DNA of 64,000 nucleotides from Macropodus opercularis (taxonomy: Eukaryota; Chordata; Actinopteri; Anabantiformes; Osphronemidae): assembly GCA_030770545.1 (NCBI GenBank), contig CM061102.1, positions 14,996,501-15,060,500 on the forward strand, given 5' to 3'. Below, piece by piece: positions 48,669 through 60,564 of this stretch (position 1 is its first letter; each line of letters begins with the position of its first letter). The notes beneath the pieces were generated by a model. That model was not told the DNA's origin. It was given only the letters and a program-made list of their open reading frames with translations, and did not search any database. A program made the translations under genes and the position numbers.

Positions 48669-48929
48669 GAAGTGGTAGAAGATGAATGAATATTCTAAAT
48701 AATATATATTATTATTATAAATAATTGACCATAGTGTGTGGAATAATACTGCTGTGTTGTCGGTAGCACATCTATATGACGGTCAAGGTAATTGCCTTCA
48801 ATATATAAAACTTGCTTGATGACATTTAGCATGTTTGGCATGTGACCATCTGCAGGAATATGTGTGAGCATTTGCATCATTGCTCAAAAAACAGCACTGG
48901 TTTGAGCCGCTCTGGATCTTCTCTACAGT
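48669..48929. other. Unannotated sequence
   Basis: Nothing recognisable. Confidence 0.45.
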
Positions 48930-49505
48930 AGCATTAGACAATGGTCTTCTTTTTAGAAGTGCTGCATTCTACACTATAGATCACAACATCCTACTGGAAA
49001 ATAGCATTAGGATTAAAGGAGGAGCACTAGAATGTTTGAATCTTTCTATTGAACAGATTCTAGAATTAGGTTCTCCTTTACCTCTTTACCTAACTGCCTT
49101 CTTATACCTGAGGAATTAGGAACTTTCATCAGGTTATGTTGTAATTAAACACATTTGTTATTTCAAGGCTGGACTGCTGTTTTTCTGTATTAATAGGGTG
49201 TCCCAATAATTATCATTAAAATATCATCATTAAAATGCCTCCAGTCCAAAGTTCTGCAGCCAGAGGACTGACTGGAATTAACAAGAGAGATCATATTTCT
49301 CCTACATTAACACTCTGCTCCCTCTTCATTGGCTCCCTATAAAATCTGGAATAGAATTAAAAATGCTTCTCTTTACTTACGTACAAAGTACTTAATGATC
49401 AGGCCCCATCATACTGTATCTTATATGTCTTCCCAACAGAACACTTGTCTTCTTATGGTTTCCAGAGTTGTCAAATTTAGAATGGAAGACAGGGCTTTAA
49501 TATAA
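48930..49505 (+). mobile_element. Highly degraded L2-like LINE remnant
   Basis: Words of the reverse-transcriptase gene survive in order: LDNGLLFRSAAFYTIDHNIL-type text at 48,937-48,999, IRIKGGALECLNL, then nucleotide matches to the later L2 (CAGCCAGAGGACTGACTGG at about 49,258, CATTGGCTCCCTATAAAATC at 49,329). It has large internal deletions and is the oldest-looking L2 copy here. Confidence 0.7.
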
Positions 49506-49526
49506 TACATTACAAAAAAAACATTT

Positions 49527-49556
49527 TAATTCAATTCAAGTCAATTCAATTCAACA
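49527..49556 (-). repeat. L2-type TTGAA tail on the minus strand
   Basis: TTCAATTCAAGTCAATTCAA is the reverse complement of an L2 tail. No L2 body was recognised on its right, so it is an orphan tail or very short insertion placed at the end of the plus-strand remnant. Confidence 0.45.
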
Positions 49557-51639
49557 AGAACTCAAAATCACCGCAGGTGCAATAGGCAAAACTAGCATTA
49601 AGGGAAACTCATTGCATTTTCTGGAACAATAACGCTAAATACTACAAGTTACAAGTTAACCAATAAAGGGAAATGGATACCAAACCAGAAAACCAGTAAT
49701 ACCGGGGAACAAGAAAACTAAGGGTAAAATATGGCATATGAATATGACAAACTGGCAAAGAAATACTGGTAAAAAATACTTTCATATGTTCAGGCATAAA
49801 TGATTGACTATGATAAGGAAAAACTATGAAGTGATGTCAAAGGTCAGTCGCCAAGGTGAAACAGAAACAAATCAAACCAAAAGCACCTCTGCTGGCTGGA
49901 GGGTCAAACTGGGCATAGTGGTAAGGTTGATGTTTTTCTGTTTATATAAAAGAAAATACTTTGCAATAGTTTCCTGATGAAACAGAGGACCATGCAACCG
50001 ATCCTTTGTGATTGTGAATTGGGCATGTCCAATCACATAGGAAACTGACAAAAAACCTTTCAAAGCATCCTGCAATTGGATTTAATATCTGCATTAATAT
50101 ATGCAAGGCTTCTTGTTACACAATGCCACACTTCATATAGTTGAAGCTTTTCCAATGTACACACACACACTATGTTTTTCTCTACATTGGGGTGTCTTTC
50201 TAATAGCCAATTGTTTCTCCATCATGGCAAATCCACAAACCTGGGCCAATAAATGAATCCATGCACATTTCATCACACAGCTGCACTGAGTGTTCCTACA
50301 GTATAGCATCACCAATAGCCATGTTTCAGAAATGAAGGACGAAAGTAATATGCACAGGTCCTGGCCTTAATTTGTACATACATTCTTCTGCATTTATACA
50401 AAAAGTAGGTGGGGGGCTGCGGGCTGGTTTCTGCTAAGATTCCCCTCTTTGGATGCTCTTCACTGAGAAAGAAAACAGCTGTTCATTTGATGCTGACTAC
50501 ACCTTTGTTGACCCCATTTCCGTTTGTGCGGTAGCTGAGACAGTGGAGAAATTAGTTGTATTATCCGCTCCCTGCCGCGGCAGGTCTAGCTGTGATTCTG
50601 CCCAGATTCTGTCCATTACAGTGGCCCCTCTGTCTGATTAGCCCCAACACACTCACTAACATGCCAAATCACTTCTTCACTCAGCCTCCACAAACCTCTG
50701 CTCACTGACAAATAGACTGGGAAAACAGCAACTGCAAAACAAACATACAGACAGACATGCAGCAGTGCAGGTGATGAATCTGCTTACTTTTATGCAGAAA
50801 ACATAATAAAGTTGTTCTGTTACTATTAAAGCAAAAGTTTTTTGTGTTGGCTTTATGACATTTGGCTAATTTAGAAAGAACTGTATGTCTTTCTTTTGAA
50901 ATAATCTACAGGTCCCAGGGAAGATATACCACAGTTAACTGTGTATGGGAATCGGTATCTGCAGACCAGAATGCCCATGTTGTTGTTGGGGTAACAGACC
51001 ATGTGTTAAAACATAGCCTGACAATAAAAAGTTGGCCTGAATGCAAACCTATCAGTCCCATTTTGCTATACAGGCCAGCAAAGATGCCACATCATACAGT
51101 AGGATTAGCCACATTAGCTTCCAGACATTTTTAATTTGAGCCAAGGTTGTATTTCATTTGTACTTCTTTATTAATTTGAGGCAAGGCTTTTAGGAATACT
51201 TCTCTTAAAAACAGCACCACCATTTGTAGTGTGACGTGAAATAAAGCTTGTTTTGTTTTTTAATTTAGTAAGTGACACTTTTATTTTCAAAGGCTTTTAT
51301 GCAGAGAACAAAAGTAAATTGTTCTGTTGCTATTAACTTTTTTGTTGGCTTTATCACTTAAAGATCATTTAAAGAAATTTCATCAAAGCATTATGTATGT
51401 AATGAATTTGGAATAACTCTATAGGCGCTACCTTGTCTTGGTATGGACTAATTTCCAAGTATCGTGTCACAGTTTTTTGCCCAAGAGAAGTTGGTGATAT
51501 TGTGTCTGCTGAACATGGTGAAGGAGGACATGAACTAACCTTGGACATATAGTAAAGTCATCCCTTCAGTATTTAGTTTGATGTTTTCTAACCCTATTGT
51601 TTCTGTTGGAGGACATTCACATTGTGAGTTTTCAGTTAA
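49557..51639. other. Unannotated; possible conserved element at 50.43-50.70 kb
   Basis: No gene recognised. 50,430-50,700 is unique, moderately GC-rich sequence with no repeat character and may be functionally constrained. The short frames have no domains. Confidence 0.35.
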
Positions 51640-52320
51640 TTAAGAGGACCCCAGGTTTCTTGGGACTACAATCGCCAGCACCCTTTGTGAACAGCCCTCC
51701 TCAGCTGGAGTGAAGTACATGATAGGACTACAACATCCAGTCTTCCCCAGTGTGGCTTCCATATTGCCTCGTTCCTGGCTGGATCCTAGTTCCAAATCTT
51801 ATAATCCCTTGCTGGTTCGCCCTTCCAGTTTCTGGCATCTCTTTGCCTCTGATGACAAATGAAGGCAAATGTATGTGATACTGAGCCTTAAAATATAAAG
51901 CAGCTTTCTTTTTGGTGTGAACTCTTTTAATTTAGTCAGATTTTATTTTTTCTTACAGGCTTTTAAAATAGTTTGCTTCATAATATATTTTTTCTTATGG
52001 TTAAACAAAAATCTAATATGTACTTACAGGCCACTGTGTTAACTCTGTTTTGTGATTATTTGTGTACAATGGTGCAATATTGACTGATTCCAAACAGCTA
52101 GTGTCAAATTCTTTCCTTTTGTTGATGTTAATTTAGTTATTTATAATATTTATAGTTTTTCCCAATTTGGTTACTTTTCCCTGAACTGTAATTAACTTTC
52201 CATATACAATTTTAATTCTAAATGATAATTGCCAATATTTGGCTAATAACCAAGCATCATTAATTTAATCAGCTTAAATTACCAACATAATTGGTGCTTC
52301 CTTTTAGGTGGTGTAATGCC
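51640..52320 (+). repeat. Degraded LTR-like copy with PBS-like end
   Basis: The 3' end matches the 23.9-kb element: GGCTAATAACCAAG (52,242-52,255), a short AT block, then CCAACATAATTGGTGC (52,282-52,297), followed by a C/T-changed primer site. A GACTGATTCCAAACAGCTAG block at 52,083 matches one at 29,900. The left part (51,640-51,860, with GGACTACAA words) is attached by position only. Confidence 0.45.
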
Positions 52321-54028
52321 AAATATTAATGCTCTTTGTGTTCCCAAAACTGGCTATTGCTACTGTATGATTACTGTAGATCTATAATGTTAAATTGAGT
52401 ACTTACCATGTTTAAATTTTATATTCATCTAATTTGTAAATATAATATTTTAAAATCTTGTTTGAGGACTTACAATAGGACTGCAATGCAATAACTCTTT
52501 TTGTTTCATGGTTACATGGTTATACCATATTCTGAATTGAGCAATTTTGAAGAAAAGCCATGCAGATTGTCCAATTTACACGTACAATTGCAGTGCAGAG
52601 TGCATAGTCTCCACCTCTGTTTACCCCCCATCCATTTTTATTGACTTTATGCACAAGAGACATTTGAACTGAAATACCCTTTTTTAATATTCACTCTCAA
52701 CACAACGGAAGCCTAAGTCGTATCGATTGTGGCTGAATTAAAAGTACCTGATGCAGGGTGTCTCTAATCCGCAGGGTCTTTTAAGAGTCACCTGGTCTGA
52801 CAAATGGGCTCTTTTAAAGGAGTATAATGTGTTCTTAAATTATTTTATTGATAGGAGGGGGGCAGCCACTGCAGGTACCCATACAAACTGACTTAACATG
52901 CTGTGAAAGGGTCAATTTGGCCTCCATTTTCCATTTCTTCGTTATCTGCATTTAGAGTCATGCTGGGAGGGTCGACGTGAGCTTGGATGGCTTTGGGGAG
53001 GTTTGGCAAATTTCAGTATTTGCTTCCATTTTAGAGGTTTTTCCATTGCACTAGAAAATAAATGGTGTTGTTGGTGTGTTGTGAGTTATTAGGCAACATT
53101 GTGACTTCACAGCATTATTACATGTATAGACACTTATCCAGACAGGATTAAAGGTAAACAGTATTTAAAAATAGTCTACTGCTACAGTTGTCTCCATTAC
53201 CTCAGGATGCTCTTTATGATTTTCTGTATAAATTCAGTGTCTTCAAACATGAAAACTAGATAACAGTAAAGTGTTGTTAATGATACAAAGCTTCTCAACA
53301 CACCCGATGAATGCAAGACAAATATGGACTAAGTAGGTACCTAATGCAGCAGCAGACCAGAATTACAATTTTACTTTCAGGAGCTTTACAATTCCCTTTG
53401 AAAATAAATTATTAATGCTCAGTGGAGGAGAAAAGGAGTGCAACACTTTACAAATCACGCAGACTAAAACAGAGATTGCTAATTATATTGCTGTTTGTAT
53501 GACCTCTGCTTAAGTGCATGAAAGCCTCTGGCAAATGACAGGTGAAATTGCATTTTCGAGTAACATTTTAAAGGTCCATGTAGGCACTCTGCCTAATAAA
53601 GCCGTTTGTAAACGACTCCTCTTTTAGACTCCATTAGGAAGTGGAGCAAGGAAAATTTTGTCATAGGATTCCGAGTCAATTAGAGTGTAATCAGGAAATT
53701 CAGTGAATGCAGCAACCAGTGAAGGGGGTAATTAATGAGATTGCCTTATGAACTGCTTAATTACTCACTGTTTGCCTCAAGAATTGCTACTCCAAGTGTT
53801 GCATTTGCCCCTATGTCGCCATTATGCCCTGGCTGACAATGGGAGAACATCAAGCCATCTTAGGGTACGTCAACTGGCTACTGACACATTGAAATCAGGC
53901 TGACAAATACTGTGACCAGTATTATATGCCTGGAGAGAATTGGTCATAGACATGATGTGCAGGTTGTGAACAATTTATTTGCACAGAAAACACAAGGTTG
54001 ATTTGGGTAGCTATTCCCCTATTCAGGG
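52321..54028. other. Unannotated; possible conserved element at 53.4-53.9 kb
   Basis: No gene recognised. 53,400-53,900 is unique sequence with several TAATTA/ATTAAT words (for example GGTAATTAATGAG), typical of vertebrate enhancer-like conserved DNA. This is an impression from composition only. Confidence 0.35.
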
Positions 54029-54064
54029 AATAAGACTGAACTAAATGTTTAGTCCAGTCTTATT
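54029..54064. repeat. Imperfect 15-bp hairpin
   Basis: Arms AATAAGACTGAACTA (54,029-54,043) and its reverse complement at 54,050-54,064 with one mismatch, loop of 6. Confidence 0.8.
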
Positions 54065-54348
54065 ACATACAACCACCATATGATTGGTGGCCAACTGCTC
54101 TACCTCTTGAGAAATTGCCTCTGCAATTGTAAAACTTCCAGATCTATTTCAAAATCTATTTAAATGATAATGAAATATATACTCTTTTAGCATAAACACA
54201 ATGTGCTTATAAATATTAGCACATTGAATGGGTGGTGCAAAAAATGTATTAAAATGGAGAAAATACAAACATTGAAAAGGTGGCCACATTTGTGTGAACT
54301 AAAATAGACACACACACGACACTCTGTTTGTCTCTCTCTCCAGACACA
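54065..54348. other. Unannotated sequence
   Basis: Nothing recognisable. Confidence 0.45.
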
Positions 54349-54378
54349 AATACATACATACATACATACATACATACA
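54349..54378. repeat. (ACAT)n microsatellite
   Basis: About seven uninterrupted ACAT units. Confidence 0.95.
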
Positions 54379-54774
54379 GATATAATATGAGTGACGGTAT
54401 GGTATAAATTTGATCACATCACTTTAAGACGGATGCCTTCTTGGCTGCAACAGCCAAGTTGTTTAAAACTTTCATTATAGTAGCTGCTGGTTTGACCATG
54501 TGCAAATGTGATCAGCAGCCTCCTTTCTTCTGCCTTTTTAATACATATTGAAAGTCATGCTGTGGTGTATGTCTGTCTTATGCACTGTGATTATAACTTT
54601 GTAGTGAACTGAATATAACTGTTAGATACAATCGCTGTTTTTAGATGAAAAGTGGAAAAACTCGCTCTTCATAGAGGATGAAACCTCCAGCAAATCCAGG
54701 CTCAATGTGGATGGACATCGGCCTTGACTGGTTCGAGTGAGGATATAGAGAAGAGAGACGAAAACAACACAATA

Positions 54775-55020
54775 ACAAGGTGAACTGAAACACTAAATAC
54801 TTCAACAAAACCAACGGGAACATGAAGCCTTGTAGCATGGCTGAGACAAGACACGACAGGACCGACCAGAAGCATCGACACAGGACAAGAAAGGAGCGTG
54901 GAGCGTCAAAACAGGACAAGACAGGACATGGGTAACGTCGAATAACGAACCAACCAGGACAGGAACACAGAGGGAAGCTTAAATACTACACAGAACAAGG
55001 AATTTGCAAACGATGAAACT
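54775..55020 (-). repeat. LTR-like segment inside the L2 copy
   Basis: This block is absent from the other L2 copies at this point and is rich in CAGGACAAGACAGGACA-type words on plus (pyrimidine-rich on minus). On minus it includes TATTTAAGCTTCCCTCTGTG, like the box at 40,570. It is probably a secondary insertion from the 40,451 family. Target duplication was not seen. Confidence 0.45.
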
Positions 55021-56086
55021 CATAATTGCTAAGGAGGGGCATAGAATGAGAATGTGACATGGTGTCCTCCTGAGATCTGAGGGCCAGACAATGACCAGAA
55101 CCATCTCTAACTATAAGCATTGTCAAAAAGGAAGGTTTTAAGCCTAGTTTTAAAACTAAACAGGGTGTCTGCTTCTCAAAGCTGAACTGGAAGCTGGTTA
55201 CACAGGAGAGGAGCTCGGCAGCTAAAGGCTCTGCCTCCAGTCTACATTTAGAAACTCTAGGAAGTAGACCAGCGCTCTGAGAACCAATTTTCTGATTTTC
55301 CATGGAACCAATGCAGAGAAGCTAATGTAAAAGAAATATGATCTTTCTTTCTAAGTCCAGTCAAAACTCTGGCTGCAGCATTTTTGAATTAACTGGAGGC
55401 TTTTTAAGAGTTATTGAGTAGGGAGTTACAGTAGTCCAGCCTAGAGGTAACAAATGCATGGCTAATTTTTTTTAGCCTTGCTCTGTGAAAGGATGCTTCT
55501 AATTTTAGCAATATTCCTAAGGTGGAAGTAGGCAGTTCTAGAAACTTCTTAAAACTTTGATGTAGAAATCTTGGTAAAAGATGACACCAAGCTCAGAACC
55601 CTGCAGAACACTAAAGCTAATTTTTGTGCTGATGGAAAATTTGTCAATAACATGAACAAATTGGAATCTGTTGAACAAATAAGTCTTAAGCTATCCCAAT
55701 GCTGTGCCTTTTATCCCAATGCTATGCTCCAGTTTCTGTAACAGGGTGTTGTGATTTATGATATTGAATGCTGCAGTACAAACACTACACCATTGTCTGA
55801 AGCTGTGAGAATATCATTAGTGACTCTAATCAGAGCTGTTTCTGACTATAATGTAATCTGGATCCTGACTGGAAATCTACATACAAGTTATTCCTACGCA
55901 GGTGGTCACATAGTTGTTTCACTACAAGTTTTCAAGAATTTTAGAAATGAAGGGCAGATGAGATATTGGCCTATAGTTTGCAAGTTCTCTAGGGTGGAGT
56001 GTAGGTTTCTCAATAAAGGTTTGACTACAGCAACCTTAATAGCCTGTGGTATGTAAGCCTGTTAGCAGATATTGGTTGATTTACAC

Positions 56087-57630
56087 AGTTGAGGCAGCTA
56101 GGTGCCTCAGTCATTGGTGCTATGTTTGGATGTTTTGTGTACATTCGAAAAAACATCTACAGCCGACATGATCTCCTTAAGATCAGAGTATGCTACGAAG
56201 AGAGAGTAACAAGCAAGTTTGTCCATTTGCACACGATCCCAGTGGAAGTAGTAATGCTAGCAGAGGAACTGAACATCTTCTCTGCTCGCTTTGAAGTTAC
56301 TGCACCTGAGGCAGTGCAGGTACACCACACGGCGGACAGCAGCACAATCCTCAGTCTGGAGGAATACCAGGTGAAACACACCCTACAAGCCGTCAACCTG
56401 AGTAAGGCGACTGGTCCTGATGGCGTAGCAGGACATGAACTGAGGGATTGTGACCAGCTGACTAAAGTTTTCACAAAGATCCTCAACCAATCCCTGGCAC
56501 AGCCCACTGTCCTCCACCATAATCCTCCTGCCCAAGAAGCCCCACATCTAGGGGAGCTATGTGCGGATGCTCTTTGTGGATTAGAGCTCGGCATCCAACA
56601 CCATCCACACAAGCTGGTGGCCAAGCTGGAGGACCTGGGGCTTCCACATTCAACCTGCATGTGGATCAGCAGCTTCCTCTGTGGTCGTAGACAGAGAGTA
56701 CGAGTGGGCCATCACACATCCACAGCCCTAAGCCTCAGTATCGGCTTCCCCCAGGGCTGTGTGCTGAGTTCACTGCTCTACCCCCTCTACACACACGACT
56801 GCACCCCTGTCCATCACAGCAACACCATTGTAACGTTTGCAGATGACACTACAGTGGTGGGGCTCATCTCTGACGGGGACGAGTCTGCCTACAGAGATGA
56901 GGTGGAGCAGCTGTTGACATGGTGTTCGACTAACAAGCTTCTCAACACTTCAAAGACCAAAGAACTCTTAATAGACTACAGGAGGAAAAAGACATACATT
57001 CCACCATTACTCATCGGCAGGGCCTGTGTCTCCTTTGTGGAGAGGGTGGCAGACTTCCGCTTCCTGGGAGTGCACATAGAGGGGAGCCTGTCCTGGAGCA
57101 AAAACACTATCTGAGGATACTCAGAAAGAGTAACATCACTGTTGATGTACTTCTACCGAGCCACCATAGAAACTATTCTAACTTACTGCATATGCATTTT
57201 GTTCACCAGCTGCACAGTGGCTCAGAGGAAAACACTCGAAGGGGTCATCAACACAGCTCAGAAGATTGTTGTTTTGAGCTCCTATTGCCTCAAAAAAGCT
57301 CAGAACATTATAAAAGACACTTCACACCCTGGCCACCCCCTGCGAGGACAAACAGAATCAGTTTTTACCCAACTGCAATAACCGCCCTGATTGCTGCTAA
57401 ATATAATGAACAAATCTAATCTCAAAGTCTGTAGCTGTACTGATGCAATGATTGATGTATGTGTGGGGTTTTAGGTGTATTTATTCTTATTTATTATTGT
57501 TTTAGTAATTTTAGCAATTTATTATTAGTATTATTATGCCTTTTTATGACTGCACTGACTAGAGAGCACCTTAAATTTTCGTTGTACATGTGACAGTGAC
57601 ATTAAAGATCTAAGATTAAAGATCTAAGAA
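56087..57630 (+). mobile_element. Rex1/CR1-like LINE inserted into the L2 copy
   Basis: The segment sits between two co-linear halves of the minus-strand L2. About six bases of L2 sequence are present on both sides, as a degenerate short target duplication. It holds the reverse-transcriptase part of a different LINE clade, a C-terminal tail and a 3' UTR ending in a TAAGATTAAAGATC repeat (57,600-57,628). It is 5'-truncated. Clade assignment to Rex1/CR1 rests on the FADDTTVVGLI and RFLGVHI-type blocks and is tentative. Confidence 0.8.
56089..57420 (+). pseudogene. Rex1/CR1-like reverse transcriptase, broken
   Basis: The first frame (341 codons, to 57,114) reads NLSKATGPDGVAGHELRDC (RT motif region), then SSFLCGRRQRVRVGHHTSTA, then IGFPQGCVLSSLLYPL, then the active site FADD (56,836-56,847) in NTIVTFADDTTVVGLISDGD, and finally VADFRFLGVHIEGSLSWSKN. 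A small shift leads to a second frame (57,142-57,381) with MYFYRATIETILTYCICILF and IIKDTSHPGHPLR, the usual C-terminus. Part of the fingers region between residues about 120 and 160 is out of frame or deleted. The endonuclease is missing because of 5' truncation. Confidence 0.8.
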
Positions 57631-58575
57631 ATCTGAAGTAATATGGACGTGTGGATTGACAGAAAACTAGGTATTTGAGAAATCTAGTTGGGATTGGCTG
57701 AGTTAATTATTATCAGTATGATCCCAGGTGGGGAAAGAAGTCTAAGTAAGACAGAGGTCTAACAAGCAAATCTAAAGATGGGGGATTTGCTGATTGATTT
57801 ATGACATTTGTTAAAAGACATTGCTGCTGAAATTTAAAGAGATACTAGGCTCAATACAACTTTGACTCTTGGTCAGCCTGGCTACAGTCCTGAAATTACA
57901 TCTGGAGTTGTTTTTATTTTCCTCAGTTAATGATGAATAATATGTGGTTCTAGCAACCTGAAGTGCTTTTTATATAGCATTAAACTCTCTTTCCATGCTA
58001 GACAAGATTCACGTAATTTGTTGCAACCCCACTGTCTTTCTACTTTTCAGGTCATCTGCTTACAGCTGCTGGTCTCTGAGTTATACCATGGAGCTAACCT
58101 CCTCTGGCTTTTGATTCAGAGGGGCAACAGGGTCTAAAATTGCTGCATTATCAACAAGACAATGTACCTGCTCTTGAATAAGATCTCTCCTCTGTGTAGC
58201 TATGAGGGAATGAGACAAAAGATGATGGAATCATCACCCCAAATCTAACAACAGCATCTATAAAATAAACATCTGCTATAGTAGAGCTTATTTCCAACTG
58301 TTGTCAGATCTATTATGTTCAACTCAAAAGTTAGTAAGAAATGGTCAGATAACAGAGGGATTCAGGGGAGAACTATTAAATTATCAATCGCAACCCCATA
58401 AGTCAGGACAACATCCAGAGTATGATTAAGACAGTTAGTGGGTTCATTTACATGCTGACTAAAACCAATAGTCCAGAAGTGAATTAAATGCAGCGTCGAG
58501 ACAATTGCTGTAACCTTCTACTTAAATATTAAAGTCAAAGAACCAAGTCAGATAAAAATTCTGAAAATTCAATTA

Positions 58576-59261
58576 TTGAGAATGAGGTGAGTGAGACGCA
58601 GTATCAAAGTGCTTTGAGTACCAATAGGTAGAATATACAAGTGCAGACTATTTACCATATACATGTCTCCTTCTCTGATCAGTTTCTTAATACTCAAGAA
58701 CATGCAGTACATACTTTAAGCGTGTGAGAGTTGTGTATATCTTAACATAATAAAAATAAACAAAACAAATACACATGTACATTAAACAGGGGTGAAACTC
58801 AAAAACATCCTCAACCCCACACCCTGAGTGTGTATGTTTATGTGTCTACTGACCCACTATGACCTGCCATTTGTATGGGCAACAAAGCTGGAATTGATGG
58901 AGGCGTGAGGTCACACACATTTAAATCAACTGGATGAGTGCTTTTAATGCCCGGATGCCCTCTGGGGCAAGCACAAACAATGTACTGCTTGTTTGCTGCC
59001 TCCATATTAGTCAAGCACAGGCTTAAGTGCCTGCAGTAACTGCCACATTGCTCATTGCTTAAATTAATCACTGTTTCAAATGTTGCTATTCTCATTGTGT
59101 AATTAGTTCATTACAGTAGTTGTGTACTGTAGCTATAAATTATTGACTGATTGATTGAACTGATGTGTCCTGTTCCTCAACCTGTTTTTAAATTAAAGAA
59201 TAATTTTGTATTTGTGTTTGCAAGAATAAATGCAAATAATAATAAATAACAAATAACCATT
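58576..59261. other. Unannotated; possible conserved element at 58.85-59.10 kb
   Basis: No gene recognised. 58,850-59,100 is unique, non-repetitive and of balanced composition with an ATTAATC word; it may be conserved non-coding DNA. Confidence 0.35.
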
Positions 59262-59340
59262 CACTCTCAAACGTACAGCTACGGGCAATTTGTAATCTCC
59301 AGTTAACCTTACTACATGTCTTTCGAATGTGTGAATATCA
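59262..59340 (-). repeat. SINE-like repeat fragment
   Basis: ACCATTCACTCTCAAACGTA, CTACGGGCAATTTGTAATCT and TTAACCTTACTACATG follow the order of the middle of the SINE-like family on the minus strand. Head and tail are missing. Confidence 0.6.
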
Positions 59341-60135
59341 AGTTTGAGTAATGCCGGGCTCAAAACACTGACTGGGAGGGTTTGGTTAACCAAGTTTTTT
59401 TCAGAATAGGAAGTATCACCTGTGATGTGGGCTTAGGAAAAAGAAAGGGATATAGTGAGCACGTATCAGTTGGTATGTAAACAAATTACTTATGTGGCAC
59501 AGAAACACAGACCACTAAATAGTAAAAAGAATAGTAATGATGAGGAACACTATGAAGCACTGGAAGAATATTCTTTAGCTGGTACACTGGACGCAGGAAG
59601 AGCAAAATAGAATGCAAGGAAATCACACAGACGAAAACAAGTTACCCCACAAGGTCTGCCTATCAGTGATTCAGGTCCAGTCCAGTCCAGTCCAGTCCAG
59701 ATTTCAACAGGAAATCCACAGGCTACAGCAACTTACAAGAAGCAGGAGAAAGGTCCAAGGTCTGAATCACAGGTATATCAGAGTACACAGGAGCATGCAC
59801 ATGGGACAAGTGCCTGCTCAGTGAAATGGCCCAGGTTGAAAAAGAGGCAGAAATTATCGAGTTATTATGTCACAAGTTATCAACCAGTGTTAAATGGTGT
59901 GAAAAGGTTTTTATCTTCATTCAGCACATCCACATCATGACTAACTAGCTGTCACAGGCTTTTAAGGTTTAAGTTAGCTCCATTACACAGGGTTGATATT
60001 TTTCTTTCAGTGAAAACACACCTACATTCTATTCCCATATATGTATAGCATTAAGATTTTCACAGTAAATTCTTTTTACAGTCAGTACATTTATTTAATG
60101 GATCAGGCAGAGAGTTCAGATATATCCATGTAACC
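59341..60135. other. Unannotated, with a short pentanucleotide repeat
   Basis: A (GTCCA)n run of about five units lies at 59,675-59,700. Nothing else is recognised. Confidence 0.5.
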
Positions 60136-60564
60136 ATGAACATTGCCTTTTACTGCTTTCCTTTTCAGAACCAACCCACTCAGAGACAGGAAGTGTCAAA
60201 CTCAGAGGGTGGCCTATCACTTGAATGGGAGCGTTTTCTCTTGGAGGCAGAGTTCCTTCAGGAATCCCCGCTGGAGAAGGCGAACAGGCCTAAGCCCCTC
60301 TTTTTTCATCACCTTCCCTGTGGATTAAATTGCTTTCGTTCGACTCTTTATCCTTGGCTTGCTGCCGACAGGAGTGGCATTTTACCTCTCCTTCCCATGG
60401 CCGCAGCAGAGGAGGCAGTGCTTTTGTTTTTCTTCCTGCTCACTTGGAAGGAGCAAATGACCAGCAAGAACTCAGTTAGCAACATGTCCCTGCTGGCTAG
60501 GGGGCTGAGTAAGCACATGTGCAGTCTGCATGAGGGATTTAGTCAATCTACTGAGGGCAAGTGA
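60136..60564 (+). CDS. Open frame with exon-like borders, unknown
   Basis: A 142-codon open frame. A strong acceptor (TTTCCTTTTCAG, ending 60,169) precedes NQPTQRQEVSNSEGGLSLEW, and a donor-like CAA|GTGAGA ends the frame at 60,560, giving a possible 391-bp internal exon. No family or domain is recognised, composition is only partly protein-like (LLFFFLLTW), and the ATG upstream of the acceptor would then be intronic. It may equally be conserved non-coding DNA. Confidence 0.2.
   Translation: MNIAFYCFPFQNQPTQRQEVSNSEGGLSLEWERFLLEAEFLQESPLEKANRPKPLFFHHLPCGLNCFRSTLYPWLAADRSGILPLLPMAAAEEAVLLFFFLLTWKEQMTSKNSVSNMSLLARGLSKHMCSLHEGFSQSTEGK

Larger units (their letters stand above)
54640..58575 (-). 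mobile_element. L2/Maui-like LINE on minus strand, split by insertions
   Basis: Read on the minus strand: from 58,575 down to 57,631 it covers the end of the endonuclease through the linker into the reverse transcriptase start (compare plus 37,240-38,280 of the longer copy). From 56,086 down to 55,020 it resumes at the next base of the L2 and runs through the reverse transcriptase to the C-terminal tail. From 54,775 to 54,640 it ends in the 3' UTR. Frames are destroyed and there are internal deletions, for example near 55,288. The two halves of the L2 are co-linear, so a later element split it. Confidence 0.85.
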
